A stretch of 64,000 bases of DNA, taken from NCBI RefSeq assembly GCF_021502655.1, contig NZ_JAKFFT010000008.1, forward strand, positions 434,001 through 498,000, in the 5' to 3' direction. The position numbers were made by a program, and so were the translations under genes. Shown in pieces: positions 52,480 to 59,689 of this stretch (positions are counted from its first letter, which is position 1; each line of letters opens with the position of its first letter). This DNA is from Dyadobacter sp. CY347 (GTDB lineage: Bacteria; Bacteroidota; Bacteroidia; Cytophagales; Spirosomataceae). The notes under the pieces are model-generated. The model searched no databases. It was not told where the DNA came from and saw only the letters and a list, made by a program, of their open reading frames with translations.

Positions 52480-54057
52480 TCAAAAAGAATAGCGCATTCC
52501 CCATGAGACGCCGTACAGATAAGGCCGGGAATCCAGGCTTTGATTCGACCTGAAACCAGATGTTACTGATTTCTGATAGGATCCTGTCAGGTTCGCATTC
52601 CAGCGCGGAGAAAGCCTGTAATTGAACCGCAAGCCGGTTGTTGCGGCCCAGTTCATGCTTCTGTAAATTTCGTCACTCGCTTTGGTGGTTATGATTTCAC
52701 CCGATGCCGATTCCAAGTCGTTGCTTAGGAAGAAATTAGCCATCATACCGCCCAAAATCGAAGCATTGAATTTTTTCTCAGGATAAATCGTAAATCCAGC
52801 CTGAACGGGCAGTTGCAGATATTGATAATTGTTGCTTACAGTTTTGGCCACATCAATGTAAAGCGCCCCGTTATTCAAAAAATCAGCCGCTTTATCTCCA
52901 TTCATTCCGGCATAACCCGGTGCAACGCCAGCGTAAGCATTCTCCAAAACATTCGCAGATTTATTGCTGAATGCATTTAGTACATAGCCACCGCCTTCGT
53001 AAGTCGAGTTTCCTTTTAAATAACTCAAACCCATTTCAACAGACCAATGCTTGGAAATCCTCATTCCACCTTGCGTTTGAACGGCATAGGAAGCACCTGC
53101 CTCGCTCGTTCCTGAAACGGCCCTTCTTGTCGATAATGATTGTCCGGAAAAGCCCACAGGCGCTTCTTTCACGGTAAGATTCGGATTAAATGACGCAGGC
53201 ATAAGGCTCAGTGCAGCGTAGTATTCGGTGTTTTTCGCCGGTGCGACAGGCTCTTCCTTGATAACCTCAGGACGGAAAAACACATAACGTTTCTGCATGT
53301 GAATGTCCAGGTCGTTGTAAGGCGTTGTAGGCAATAAAGCTAACGCCATGGTGGATTGAATCGCAGCAGCAACTTGATTATTCACATGGCCTCCACTGGC
53401 AGCAGCATCCCGACTAACATTGGTCTCAACCGGCGTGGTTACAGGATCTTCAGCTTTGGCCAATGCTACATCCCGGTCCCCTGCTGGCGTATTGCCTGAG
53501 CTTCCTGCTGCTGAATCAGAATTTTTTGCAGCTGAAACTAAGCCTTTACCATTTGATCTCAATGCATTATTTCTCAGAGCATCCGAAGTGCTTTGTGCCG
53601 ATTTTTCAAATGCTAATGTCTGGTTTTCCCTGCGAATTGCCGGCTTACCTGCGGGTTTTGAACTTTCAGGTTTATTATCCTGCAATGCAAGTTGTTGATT
53701 ACCGGCATCCGCGCCTACGGAAGCTTCGGGTGATGCCTTTTCAGAAAACTTATTTTCAGACGATACGGACTCTTTTGCAATTTGTTTTGCGGCAATTTCA
53801 GTATTGACTTTATTCCCTTTCATTCCTGAATTTGAATACCAAATTCCACCACCTACCAGTAGCAATGCTGCAATGGAGGCTGCTGCATACCATATCTTAG
53901 ACGACTGCCACCAAAGCGGCAGTATCATTCCTTTATCCTGCTGATCAAGACGCGCCTCAATGCCCTCCCAAACGGATTGAGGAGGAGCTTCGGAGGCTTC
54001 TTTCAAAGCCTTACGCCACTGATCTTCAAAGTTGTTTATCTCGGACGGATCCATCAT
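52480..54057 (-). CDS. Possible anti-sigma/outer-membrane fusion: membrane-spanning protein with C-terminal beta-barrel domain
   Basis: A 525-aa protein whose start overlaps the ECF sigma gene by 32 bp. Residues 1-52 are cytoplasmic and helical (INNFEDQWRKALKEASEAPPQSVWEGIEARLDQQ), followed by one membrane segment (about 55-74). A long low-complexity Ser/Ala/Asn/Lys stretch (about 80-260) leads to a C-terminal part with barrel-like strands (MRISKHWSVEMGLSYLKG, LQLPVQAGFTIYPEKKFNASILGG, LRFNYRLSPRWNANLTGSYQKS) ending WGMRYSF. The layout suggests an inner-membrane anti-sigma factor joined to an outer-membrane-type domain. The anti-sigma role is inferred from gene order only. Confidence 0.65.
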   Translation of the reverse strand: MMDPSEINNFEDQWRKALKEASEAPPQSVWEGIEARLDQQDKGMILPLWWQSSKIWYAAASIAALLLVGGGIWYSNSGMKGNKVNTEIAAKQIAKESVSSENKFSEKASPEASVGADAGNQQLALQDNKPESSKPAGKPAIRRENQTLAFEKSAQSTSDALRNNALRSNGKGLVSAAKNSDSAAGSSGNTPAGDRDVALAKAEDPVTTPVETNVSRDAAASGGHVNNQVAAAIQSTMALALLPTTPYNDLDIHMQKRYVFFRPEVIKEEPVAPAKNTEYYAALSLMPASFNPNLTVKEAPVGFSGQSLSTRRAVSGTSEAGASYAVQTQGGMRISKHWSVEMGLSYLKGNSTYEGGGYVLNAFSNKSANVLENAYAGVAPGYAGMNGDKAADFLNNGALYIDVAKTVSNNYQYLQLPVQAGFTIYPEKKFNASILGGMMANFFLSNDLESASGEIITTKASDEIYRSMNWAATTGLRFNYRLSPRWNANLTGSYQKSVTSGFRSNQSLDSRPYLYGVSWGMRYSF

Positions 54058-54595
54058 TAAATCTTTTTTCTTTGTTCAATTTTTGTTGAAGAAGCCCTCT
54101 TGCCCGCGCATATTGCGACTTAGACGTTCCTTCTGATATGCCCAGCTTTTGGGCTATTTCATTGTGCTGATAACCTTCAATGGCATACAGGTTAAAAATG
54201 GTCTGACATCCGGTTGGCAACTCTTTTATCACTTCCAAAAGTTGTTTCAACTGAAAATCCCCCAATGTTACTTCCTTATCAGCGATGCCATTATGGTGTA
54301 AATCAATGTCATCCAGGTCTTTCAAATGCTTTTGCTGCCTCAGATGGTTTAATGCTGTATTCACCACTACAGAACGGAGCCAATACTCTAATGGGCTATC
54401 GTTCCTGAATGAATCTATATTTTCATAAATTTTTATAAATGCATCTTGTAAAACATCCTCCGCATCCGCACGGTTTTTAGTGTAACGCAGACATATAGCG
54501 AACAGCTTACCCCCAAAAACCTCGTAAAGTTTTTTCTGGGCAATGCGGTTGCGCTGCTTGCAGCCTTGCACTAATTCCTGTTCGTTAAAGGTCAT
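54026..54595 (-). CDS. ECF RNA polymerase sigma factor
   Basis: A 189-aa sigma-70 family protein with region 2 (LFAICLRYTKNRADAEDVLQDAFIKIYENIDSF, including the core-binding and -10 helices) and region 4 (ELPTGCQTIFNLYAIEGYQHNEIAQKLGISEGTSKSQYARARGLLQQKL, helix-turn-helix for the -35 site). There is no sigma region 1 or 3, as expected for ECF types. The gene downstream overlaps it by 32 bp and codes for a membrane protein that may be its anti-sigma factor. The 279-bp gap upstream (54596-54874) shows no gene; promoters for this and the divergent gene must lie there. Confidence 0.92.
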   Translation of the reverse strand: MTFNEQELVQGCKQRNRIAQKKLYEVFGGKLFAICLRYTKNRADAEDVLQDAFIKIYENIDSFRNDSPLEYWLRSVVVNTALNHLRQQKHLKDLDDIDLHHNGIADKEVTLGDFQLKQLLEVIKELPTGCQTIFNLYAIEGYQHNEIAQKLGISEGTSKSQYARARGLLQQKLNKEKRFNDGSVRDKQL

Positions 54596-54874
54596 CCGAA
54601 GTTTGGGGGTGCTTCGTTCGGTTTTATTTGTAAATCAGCACCACTATCCCAAAGATAACTGAATACTGTTTTATGACTGCCGGATTGCACAATTCTGGAC
54701 GCGGCAATTCGTAATAGGTGGACACGATTTGTTTCCAATTGGTTGGAAAAAGTAAAAAAGGTTTTTGTTCAATGTTTAGTACATTACACTTAGGAACTAA
54801 TCATTACAACATATCCTTTTATTATCAGTGAAGTAAACGCTAAGGTATTTCTGTACACCTAACTTCTATCACCA

Positions 54875-55171
54875 ATGAGCCAATACATGGTTGAGATCCA
54901 ACTTCCGGCTGTTATGTCGGAAGATTTTACAGCGAAAATACCTGCTCAGAGAAAAAAAATTAATGAAATGATGGAGCAGGGACGATTAATGTCCTATGCC
55001 CTTTCGGATGATTATTCCAAACTTTGGTGCGTGGTAAGAGCAGACAGCGAGTTTGAGGTAATGTCACTCGTCTCGGAATTTCCGCTGATTGATTACATGG
55101 ACCCAAAAATATCCAAACTCATGTTCAACAATGTTGTAGCGCTGAGGCTGCCTATGTTTTCGTTAAACTAG
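54875..55171 (+). CDS. Muconolactone isomerase-like / YciI-like small protein
   Basis: A 98-aa protein with the ferredoxin-like fold pattern of the muconolactone delta-isomerase family: YMVEIQLPAVMSEDFTAKIPAQRKKINEMMEQGRLMSYAL, then LWCVVRADSEFEVMSLVSEFPLIDYMDPKISKL. There are no catechol-pathway genes nearby, so a role as muconolactone isomerase is unlikely; similar small proteins are common in Bacteroidota with no known activity. Ends in a two-way terminator shared with the fRMsr gene. Confidence 0.65.
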   Translation: MSQYMVEIQLPAVMSEDFTAKIPAQRKKINEMMEQGRLMSYALSDDYSKLWCVVRADSEFEVMSLVSEFPLIDYMDPKISKLMFNNVVALRLPMFSLN

Positions 55172-55184
55172 GTTTTTCAAATAC

Positions 55185-55221
55185 AAAAAAGCCCTGCCGG
55201 TTCAACCAGCAGGGCTTTTTT
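55185..55221. terminator. Bidirectional intrinsic terminator
   Basis: Stem GCCCTGC (55191-55197) / GCAGGGC (55209-55215) extended by A and T runs on both sides (six A before, six T after), so it can end transcription from both convergent genes. Confidence 0.92.
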
Positions 55222-55230
55222 GCGTTTTAT

Positions 55231-55716
55231 TTAAAGCTTTCTTTCTATCAGTTTCAAGATTTTCCCCAAATGTGCTGCATCCACTTCACTAAAATCGTCG
55301 AGCTGATCACTGTCCACATCCAAGACCATAGCAACCGTCCCATTCCGATGGAAAACAGGCAAAACGATTTCTGATTTTGATGCTGAATTGCAGGCAATGT
55401 GTCCTGGAAATGCTTCCACATCAGGAACAACAATGGTTTTTTGCTGACTATAACTGGCTCCGCAAACACCTTTGTTAAAAGCAATCCGCGTGCAGGCAAT
55501 CGGTCCCTGAAATGGGCCTAAAACCAATTGACCTTCTTTCACGATATAAAAACCAACCCAGAAAAAGCCAAAAGCTTCCTTCAAGGCTGCGCTAATGTTC
55601 GCCAGGTTTGCAATCAGGTCACTTTCAGTTTCTACCAATGCCTGGATTTGCGGGAATAGTGCATTGTAAACCGTTGCTCTGTCCGTGTCTGTGGGGACTA
55701 ATAGTTCTTCTGCCAT
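55231..55716 (-). CDS. msrC: Free methionine-(R)-sulfoxide reductase, GAF domain
   Basis: Repairs free methionine R-sulfoxide. The 161-aa GAF-domain protein has the cysteines typical of fRMsr: PIACTRIAFNKGVCGASYSQ (two Cys) and GHIACNSASKSEIVLPVF (third Cys), with the SEIVLPVF and VLDVDSDQLDDFSEVD segments normal for the family (E. coli MsrC/YebR, yeast fRMsr). Start ATG at 55716. Convergent with the isomerase-like gene across a shared terminator. Confidence 0.9.
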   Translation of the reverse strand: MAEELLVPTDTDRATVYNALFPQIQALVETESDLIANLANISAALKEAFGFFWVGFYIVKEGQLVLGPFQGPIACTRIAFNKGVCGASYSQQKTIVVPDVEAFPGHIACNSASKSEIVLPVFHRNGTVAMVLDVDSDQLDDFSEVDAAHLGKILKLIERKL

Positions 55717-55835
55717 TTTGATAAAATTTTACATTTGCACATTACGAACACACACGTGCCCGCATAAGTTACCCGCACATTCAACAAAATATCACACGCT
55801 TAAATGTTACTTTTAAGTGATTTTAGTTTAAAACA

Positions 55836-56669
55836 ATGATCCAAAGACACATTTTATTAATGGACGGGCCCGATCATAAGGGCTTGATTTACCAGGTTAC
55901 CCGCATTCTTTTTGCTCATAATCAAAACATTATCAGAAATGATGAATACGTGAGCCCTTCCAAATATTTTTTTATGCGGACGGAGTTTGAAGGGGAAACT
56001 GACATTGACCAGCTGCTAAAAGTGCTGCAAAACGAGCTGCCGGCCGGGCTTAACCTGCGCATCAATCCAAAGAAAAAGAAGGACATTGTGCTGATGGTCA
56101 CCAAGGAACATCATTGTCTCGGCGAGCTGCTGATCCGCTATGCTTTTGACGAGTTGGATGCGACAATTTTGGCTGTGATCAGTAATTACAACACATTACA
56201 GCCGCTTGTAGGCAAATTTGGCATTCCTTTTCATTTCATTTCTCATGAAAACCGCTCACGAGAAGAACACGAAGAGGCAATTCTTAGAACCCTGGACATT
56301 TACAGACCGGAGTATTTGGTTTTGGCAAAATATATGCGTGTGATCACGCCAAATTTCGTCAATCACTTCCCGGATAAGATCATCAACATTCACCACTCAT
56401 TCCTTCCCGCATTCATCGGAGCAAATCCTTACCGACAAGCTTATGAACGCGGTGTGAAAATCATAGGCGCCACAGCGCATTTTGTAAACAATGATTTAGA
56501 CGAAGGACCTATCATTGCGCAAGATGTAAAGTCAGTTGATCACCGACAAACTGCGTCAGATATGGCTACATTAGGAAGGGACACAGAAAAGGGAGTTTTG
56601 TCGAAGGCTTTGAAGCTGGTTTTCAATGATCGCGTGTTTATTCACGGCAACCGAACCATTATCCTATAA
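55836..56669 (+). CDS. purU: Formyltetrahydrofolate deformylase
   Basis: Hydrolyses 10-formyl-THF to formate and THF, balancing one-carbon units. The 277-aa protein has an N-terminal ACT domain (ILLMDGPDHKGLIYQVTRILFAHNQNII) and a formyltransferase-like catalytic domain (NIHHSFLPAFIGANPYRQAYERGVKIIGATAHFV, then LDEGPIIAQD) with the Asn/His/Asp catalytic set. Length and start are typical. The ATG at 55836 is preceded by an AT-rich gap of 119 bp. Single gene, ended by its own terminator, convergent with leuA. Confidence 0.93.
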   Translation: MIQRHILLMDGPDHKGLIYQVTRILFAHNQNIIRNDEYVSPSKYFFMRTEFEGETDIDQLLKVLQNELPAGLNLRINPKKKKDIVLMVTKEHHCLGELLIRYAFDELDATILAVISNYNTLQPLVGKFGIPFHFISHENRSREEHEEAILRTLDIYRPEYLVLAKYMRVITPNFVNHFPDKIINIHHSFLPAFIGANPYRQAYERGVKIIGATAHFVNNDLDEGPIIAQDVKSVDHRQTASDMATLGRDTEKGVLSKALKLVFNDRVFIHGNRTIIL

Positions 56670-56674
56670 CAAGA

Positions 56675-56709
56675 AAAAAGCCCTTAGTCAGAATCACCGA
56701 GGGCTTTTT
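56675..56709. terminator. Intrinsic terminator, purU end
   Basis: Stem AAAAAGCCCT (56675-56684) / AGGGCTTTTT (56700-56709) with a 15-nt loop and T run. The A run on the other side lets it work for the leuA transcript as well, about 100 bp past the leuA stop. Confidence 0.85.
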
Positions 56710-56808
56710 GCAATCTGATGGATGTTATTGAATATGTAATGTTACAAATAATTCTTTAAAACATCAAATTCAGATTCAAGGGGTTATGCTTTTTAATGAA
56801 TTTCTAAT

Positions 56809-57966
56809 CTATTCAACTGGGATCGCTGTCCGGGCCAAATCAACGAGATCTGCATCGTTCACTTCCTTCTTCAAATCGGCCACTTCCAGGAATCTCGTAT
56901 ACAATTCGTCCAGTGTAGGCTTGTCGAAGCTGAACCCAAGTAATTCTAGGCGGTGCTTCAATGCGTGTCTGCCGCTGCGCGCTGTAAGCACAATGTCAGA
57001 TTTGTCAACACCCACGTCATTCGGGTTCATAATCTCGTAATTCAACGTATTTTTCAAAAATCCATCCTGGTGAATTCCCGAAGAATGCGCAAATGCATTG
57101 CGGCCGACAATGGCCTTATTTGCTTGCACCGGCATCCGCATCATTTTTGAAACCAGCTGACTTGTTGGGTAAATGAATTGCGTATTTACGCCCGTTTCCA
57201 AACCAAGTTCTTTATGAACCATTAATGCCATCACGACTTCTTCCAATGAAGTATTTCCGGCTCTTTCCCCAATTCCATTGATCGTAACCTCCACCTGACG
57301 CGCTCCTTGACTTATTCCGGCAATTGAATTAGCCGTTGCAAGGCCAAGGTCGTTGTGGCAATGGATGGAAATGATGGCTTTATGTATGTTGGAAACGTTC
57401 TCGAAAATGTATTTGATCTTGTTACCGTATTCGTCAGGAAGGCAATAGCCGGTTGTATCAGGAATGTTCACCACCGTTGCACCCGCTCCGATCACCGCTT
57501 CAACCAATTGGGCAAGAAAAACAAGATCAGCTCTTCCGGCATCTTCGCAGTAAAATTCTACGTCCTCCACCTTAGATTTAGCGTATTTCGTCGCAAAAAT
57601 GGCTCTTTCGATGATCTTTTCCCTTGTCGTATTGAATTTGTGCTGAATGTGAATGTCCGAAGATCCAATCCCCGTGTGGATCCGGCCGCGCTGTGCAAAT
57701 TGCAATGCATCAGCAGCCGCATCAATGTCGCCCTGCACCGCACGCGACAACGCACAAATGATAGGCTCACGAACCGCTTTAGAAATTTCAACAACCGAAC
57801 GGAAGTCGCCAGGGCTCGAAACGGGGAAACCTGCTTCGATAATGTCTACACCGAGTTTTTCGAGTTGCTTGGCTACAACAACCTTTTCTTCTGTCGTTAA
57901 TTGGCTGCCAGGAACCTGCTCGCCGTCGCGCAAAGTTGTGTCGAAGATCTGAACTCGATTACTCAT
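56809..57966 (-). CDS. leuA: 2-isopropylmalate synthase, short form without C-terminal regulatory domain
   Basis: First step of leucine synthesis: 2-oxoisovalerate plus acetyl-CoA to 2-isopropylmalate. The 385-aa protein has DTTLRDGEQVPGSQLT, the metal-ligand region HCHNDLGLATANSIAG, NGIGERAGNTSLEEVV and VGRNAFAHSSGIHQDGFLK. It stops at residue 385 (TAG at 56811-56809), soon after the catalytic subdomain; long LeuA enzymes of about 500 aa go on into the allosteric LeuA-dimer domain that binds leucine. No frame of that domain follows, and only 140 bp remain before the convergent purU. Leucine feedback must therefore come another way; a Leu-rich leader and terminator lie directly upstream. Last gene of the leu operon. 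Confidence 0.9.
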   Translation of the reverse strand: MSNRVQIFDTTLRDGEQVPGSQLTTEEKVVVAKQLEKLGVDIIEAGFPVSSPGDFRSVVEISKAVREPIICALSRAVQGDIDAAADALQFAQRGRIHTGIGSSDIHIQHKFNTTREKIIERAIFATKYAKSKVEDVEFYCEDAGRADLVFLAQLVEAVIGAGATVVNIPDTTGYCLPDEYGNKIKYIFENVSNIHKAIISIHCHNDLGLATANSIAGISQGARQVEVTINGIGERAGNTSLEEVVMALMVHKELGLETGVNTQFIYPTSQLVSKMMRMPVQANKAIVGRNAFAHSSGIHQDGFLKNTLNYEIMNPNDVGVDKSDIVLTARSGRHALKHRLELLGFSFDKPTLDELYTRFLEVADLKKEVNDADLVDLARTAIPVE

Positions 57967-58019
57967 TGGTGGGAATTAAAATTTTAATGGATACGAATTT
58001 AATAAATTTCAAACAATAT

Positions 58020-58076
58020 AAAACCCTTTCCGGATTAGAGAAAGGGTTTTAAACGAATCAAAACACAACCTTTCCC
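58020..58076 (-). promoter_or_regulatory. Predicted leuA attenuator: antiterminator arm and terminator hairpin
   Basis: Reading the minus strand, GGGAAAGGTT (58076-58067) comes 5 bases after the leader stop. Then AAAACCCTTTC (58050-58040) and GAAAGGGTTTT (58030-58020) form a perfect 11-bp terminator stem with a 9-nt loop, followed by ATATTGTTT. GAAAGGTT of the first arm can instead pair with AACCCTTTC of the terminator (8 pairs with one bulged C), which would stop the hairpin from forming. A ribosome that finishes the leader covers the first arm and lets the terminator form; one that stalls at the Leu codons leaves it free. The leuA ATG is 54 bp further on. Confidence 0.72.
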
Positions 58077-58080
58077 GTCT

Positions 58081-58131
58081 TCACGGTGTAAGTAGAATCA
58101 GCAGATTAAGGTTCAATTCGAGTGCGTTCAT
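58081..58131 (-). CDS. leuL: Leucine-rich leader peptide upstream of leuA
   Basis: A 16-codon ORF, ATG at 58131 to TGA at 58081, product MNALELNLNLLILLTP: seven leucines and one isoleucine, with leucine codons CTC, TTG, CTT, CTG, CTG, CTA and CTT. It lies 100 bp past the leuB stop and 115 bp before leuA, with a terminator hairpin in between. The same frame is open back to another ATG at 58185 (34 codons), so translation could start there; the Leu-rich end is the same. No Shine-Dalgarno site, as is usual in this phylum. Leader function is inferred from composition and layout; it matches the design of amino-acid attenuators known from Proteobacteria. Confidence 0.72.
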   Translation of the reverse strand: MNALELNLNLLILLTP

Positions 58132-58230
58132 GATATCAAGTTGCGAAATTTCGCTAACATTAGATTTGTTCTGCAAAGAAAACATAAGTTTTCCTTCCGA
58201 CAAATATTATTTGGTAAATCTTCAAAAAAA

Positions 58231-59301
58231 TCAGATTCTTTTCAAAAGCTCAGCACCAGCCGATTGCGTGTTCAAAAGCAGGTGCGCAGGCGTTGAAGCA
58301 TCTGCAATATCTTTTGTTCTGAAACCGTCTTTAAGCAACTTATCAACTGCTGCAATAATTGCATCCGATTCTTCTTTCAAGCCAAATGAAATGTCAAGCA
58401 ACAATGCAGCCGAAAGAACAGAAGCCAAAGGATTAGCAATTCCTTTTCCGGTAATGTCATGCGCAGAACCGTGGATCGGTTCGTAAACACCTGTGCTATC
58501 ACCCACAGACGCAGATGCTAACATGCCCATTGAACCAGCAATCTGGCTTGCTTCATCCGTCAAAATATCACCGAACAAATTGGCTGTAACCACAACATCA
58601 AAGCGTCTTGGGTCTTTGATCAGCAACATTGCCGCCGAATCCACAAACTGGTGTTCAACCGTAACGTCCGGATATTCAGGAGCAAGTGCCTGGATCACCT
58701 CTCTCCACAAGCGGCTCGTTTCCAAAACGTTAGCTTTGTCAACCGACATTAATCTTTTGCCACGTGTGCGGGCAGCTTCGAATGCTTTGCGGCCAATGCG
58801 TTCTACTTCATATCTGCTGTATTCCGCGATGTCGTAAGCTGTGTTATTATCATTTTTACGGCCTTTTTCTCCAAAATAAATGTCGCCCGTAAGCTCACGG
58901 AAGAAAAGAATATCCGAACCTTTCAGGATTTCAGGTTTAATAGAAGAAGCGCCTAGAAGCTCGTCAAACAATTTGATAGGGCGCAAATTGGCATATAAGC
59001 CAAGTTCTTTACGCATTTTCAGCAAGCCCTGCTCCGGACGAACTTTTGCAGTTGGATCATTATCATATTTAGGATGGCCCACCGCTCCGAAAAGGATTGC
59101 ATCCGAATTGCGCATTTTTTCAAGCGTTTCATCAGGAAGCGGATTTCCCGTTGCTTCAATCGCAACGTGACCCATTAATGCTTCGTCGTAGCTGAATTCG
59201 TGACCGAATTTCTCAGCAATTTTCACCAAAACACTTTTCCCAACTTCTGTAACCTCCTGTCCGATTCCATCACCCGGAACGATTAGAATATTTTTCTTCA
59301 T
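58231..59301 (-). CDS. leuB: 3-isopropylmalate dehydrogenase
   Basis: Oxidative decarboxylation of 3-isopropylmalate with NAD+ in leucine synthesis; with citramalate-derived 3-methylmalate the same enzyme leads to 2-oxobutyrate for isoleucine. The 356-aa protein has the family start NILIVPGDGIGQEVTEVGKSVL, substrate arginines in LGLYANLRPIK and FFRELTGDIYFGEKG, the catalytic Tyr/Lys region (AEYSRYEVERIGRKAF, VDKANVLETSRLWREV), DAAAMLLI-type metal site TVEHQFVDSAAMLLI and NLFGDILTDEASQIAGSMGML, plus the NAD-binding PIHGSAHDITGKGIANP. Stands between the mntA/hepT remnant and the leuA attenuator. Confidence 0.95.
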   Translation of the reverse strand: MKKNILIVPGDGIGQEVTEVGKSVLVKIAEKFGHEFSYDEALMGHVAIEATGNPLPDETLEKMRNSDAILFGAVGHPKYDNDPTAKVRPEQGLLKMRKELGLYANLRPIKLFDELLGASSIKPEILKGSDILFFRELTGDIYFGEKGRKNDNNTAYDIAEYSRYEVERIGRKAFEAARTRGKRLMSVDKANVLETSRLWREVIQALAPEYPDVTVEHQFVDSAAMLLIKDPRRFDVVVTANLFGDILTDEASQIAGSMGMLASASVGDSTGVYEPIHGSAHDITGKGIANPLASVLSAALLLDISFGLKEESDAIIAAVDKLLKDGFRTKDIADASTPAHLLLNTQSAGAELLKRI

Positions 59302-59328
59302 TAATTTTTTGAATTGATAATCAGTAAT

Positions 59329-59393
59329 TTAAATCTGTTTAAGTTTTGCCAAAAGCGGCGGCAAGTCTTCTATTATTAGTCTTTTCGTATCAT
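59329..59393 (-). pseudogene. hepT remnant: N-terminal and C-terminal ends joined by a large internal deletion
   Basis: The ATG at 59393 overlaps the mntA stop as ATGA-type coupling (ATATGATACG), the normal junction of mntA-hepT operons. It codes only MIRKD before TAA. In the neighbouring frame, starting at the last base of that Asp codon, the sequence reads LIIEDLPPLLAKLKQI and stops at 59329, which resembles the family end (compare WRIIEVHLPPLKEALLRM in the intact hepT at 63503). About 90 residues, including the RX4HXY toxin motif, are gone. A single out-of-frame deletion explains it. Too short to be sure by eye, but both ends fit. Confidence 0.6.
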
Positions 59394-59668
59394 ATCAGCT
59401 CAACCGTGTCTTCAAAAACATATTTGCGAATAGAGGATTTAACAGCTTTAAATTCAACCAAATCAAATTTGCGCCTGAAAATGGATTGCAGCTCGTCCTC
59501 GATACGAAGAATGTCAAACATAGTAAGACCGCTGGCATCAATCATTAAGTCAATGTCACTATCATCATTCTCCTCATTTCTCGCAAAAGAACCAAATACA
59601 GTGGCCTTTGTTACCTTTTTTTGCAAAAGATAGTTTTTGAGGTTTTGATATAACTGTGACTTGTCCAT
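59390..59668 (-). CDS. mntA: MntA-type minimal nucleotidyltransferase (antitoxin), toxin partner deleted
   Basis: A 92-aa nucleotidyltransferase with the exact active-site pattern GSx10DxD: GSFARNEENDDSDIDLMID (residues about 26-44), plus the later acidic residue in RKFDLVEFKAV. Such proteins modify HepT toxins by adding AMP units to a tyrosine and so block them. Here the following hepT gene survives only as two short ends. The gene sits between cimA (21 bp) and leuB (88 bp) in the leu operon and would be co-transcribed with it. It looks intact, so either it has another target or it is a relic on the way out. Confidence 0.85.
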   Translation of the reverse strand: MDKSQLYQNLKNYLLQKKVTKATVFGSFARNEENDDSDIDLMIDASGLTMFDILRIEDELQSIFRRKFDLVEFKAVKSSIRKYVFEDTVELI

Positions 59669-59689
59669 TTCAAAAAGTGAGTTGCAATG

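Noticed and set aside
57355..57900. A 181-codon open frame on the plus strand
   Set aside because: Antisense shadow of leuA; no independent signature.
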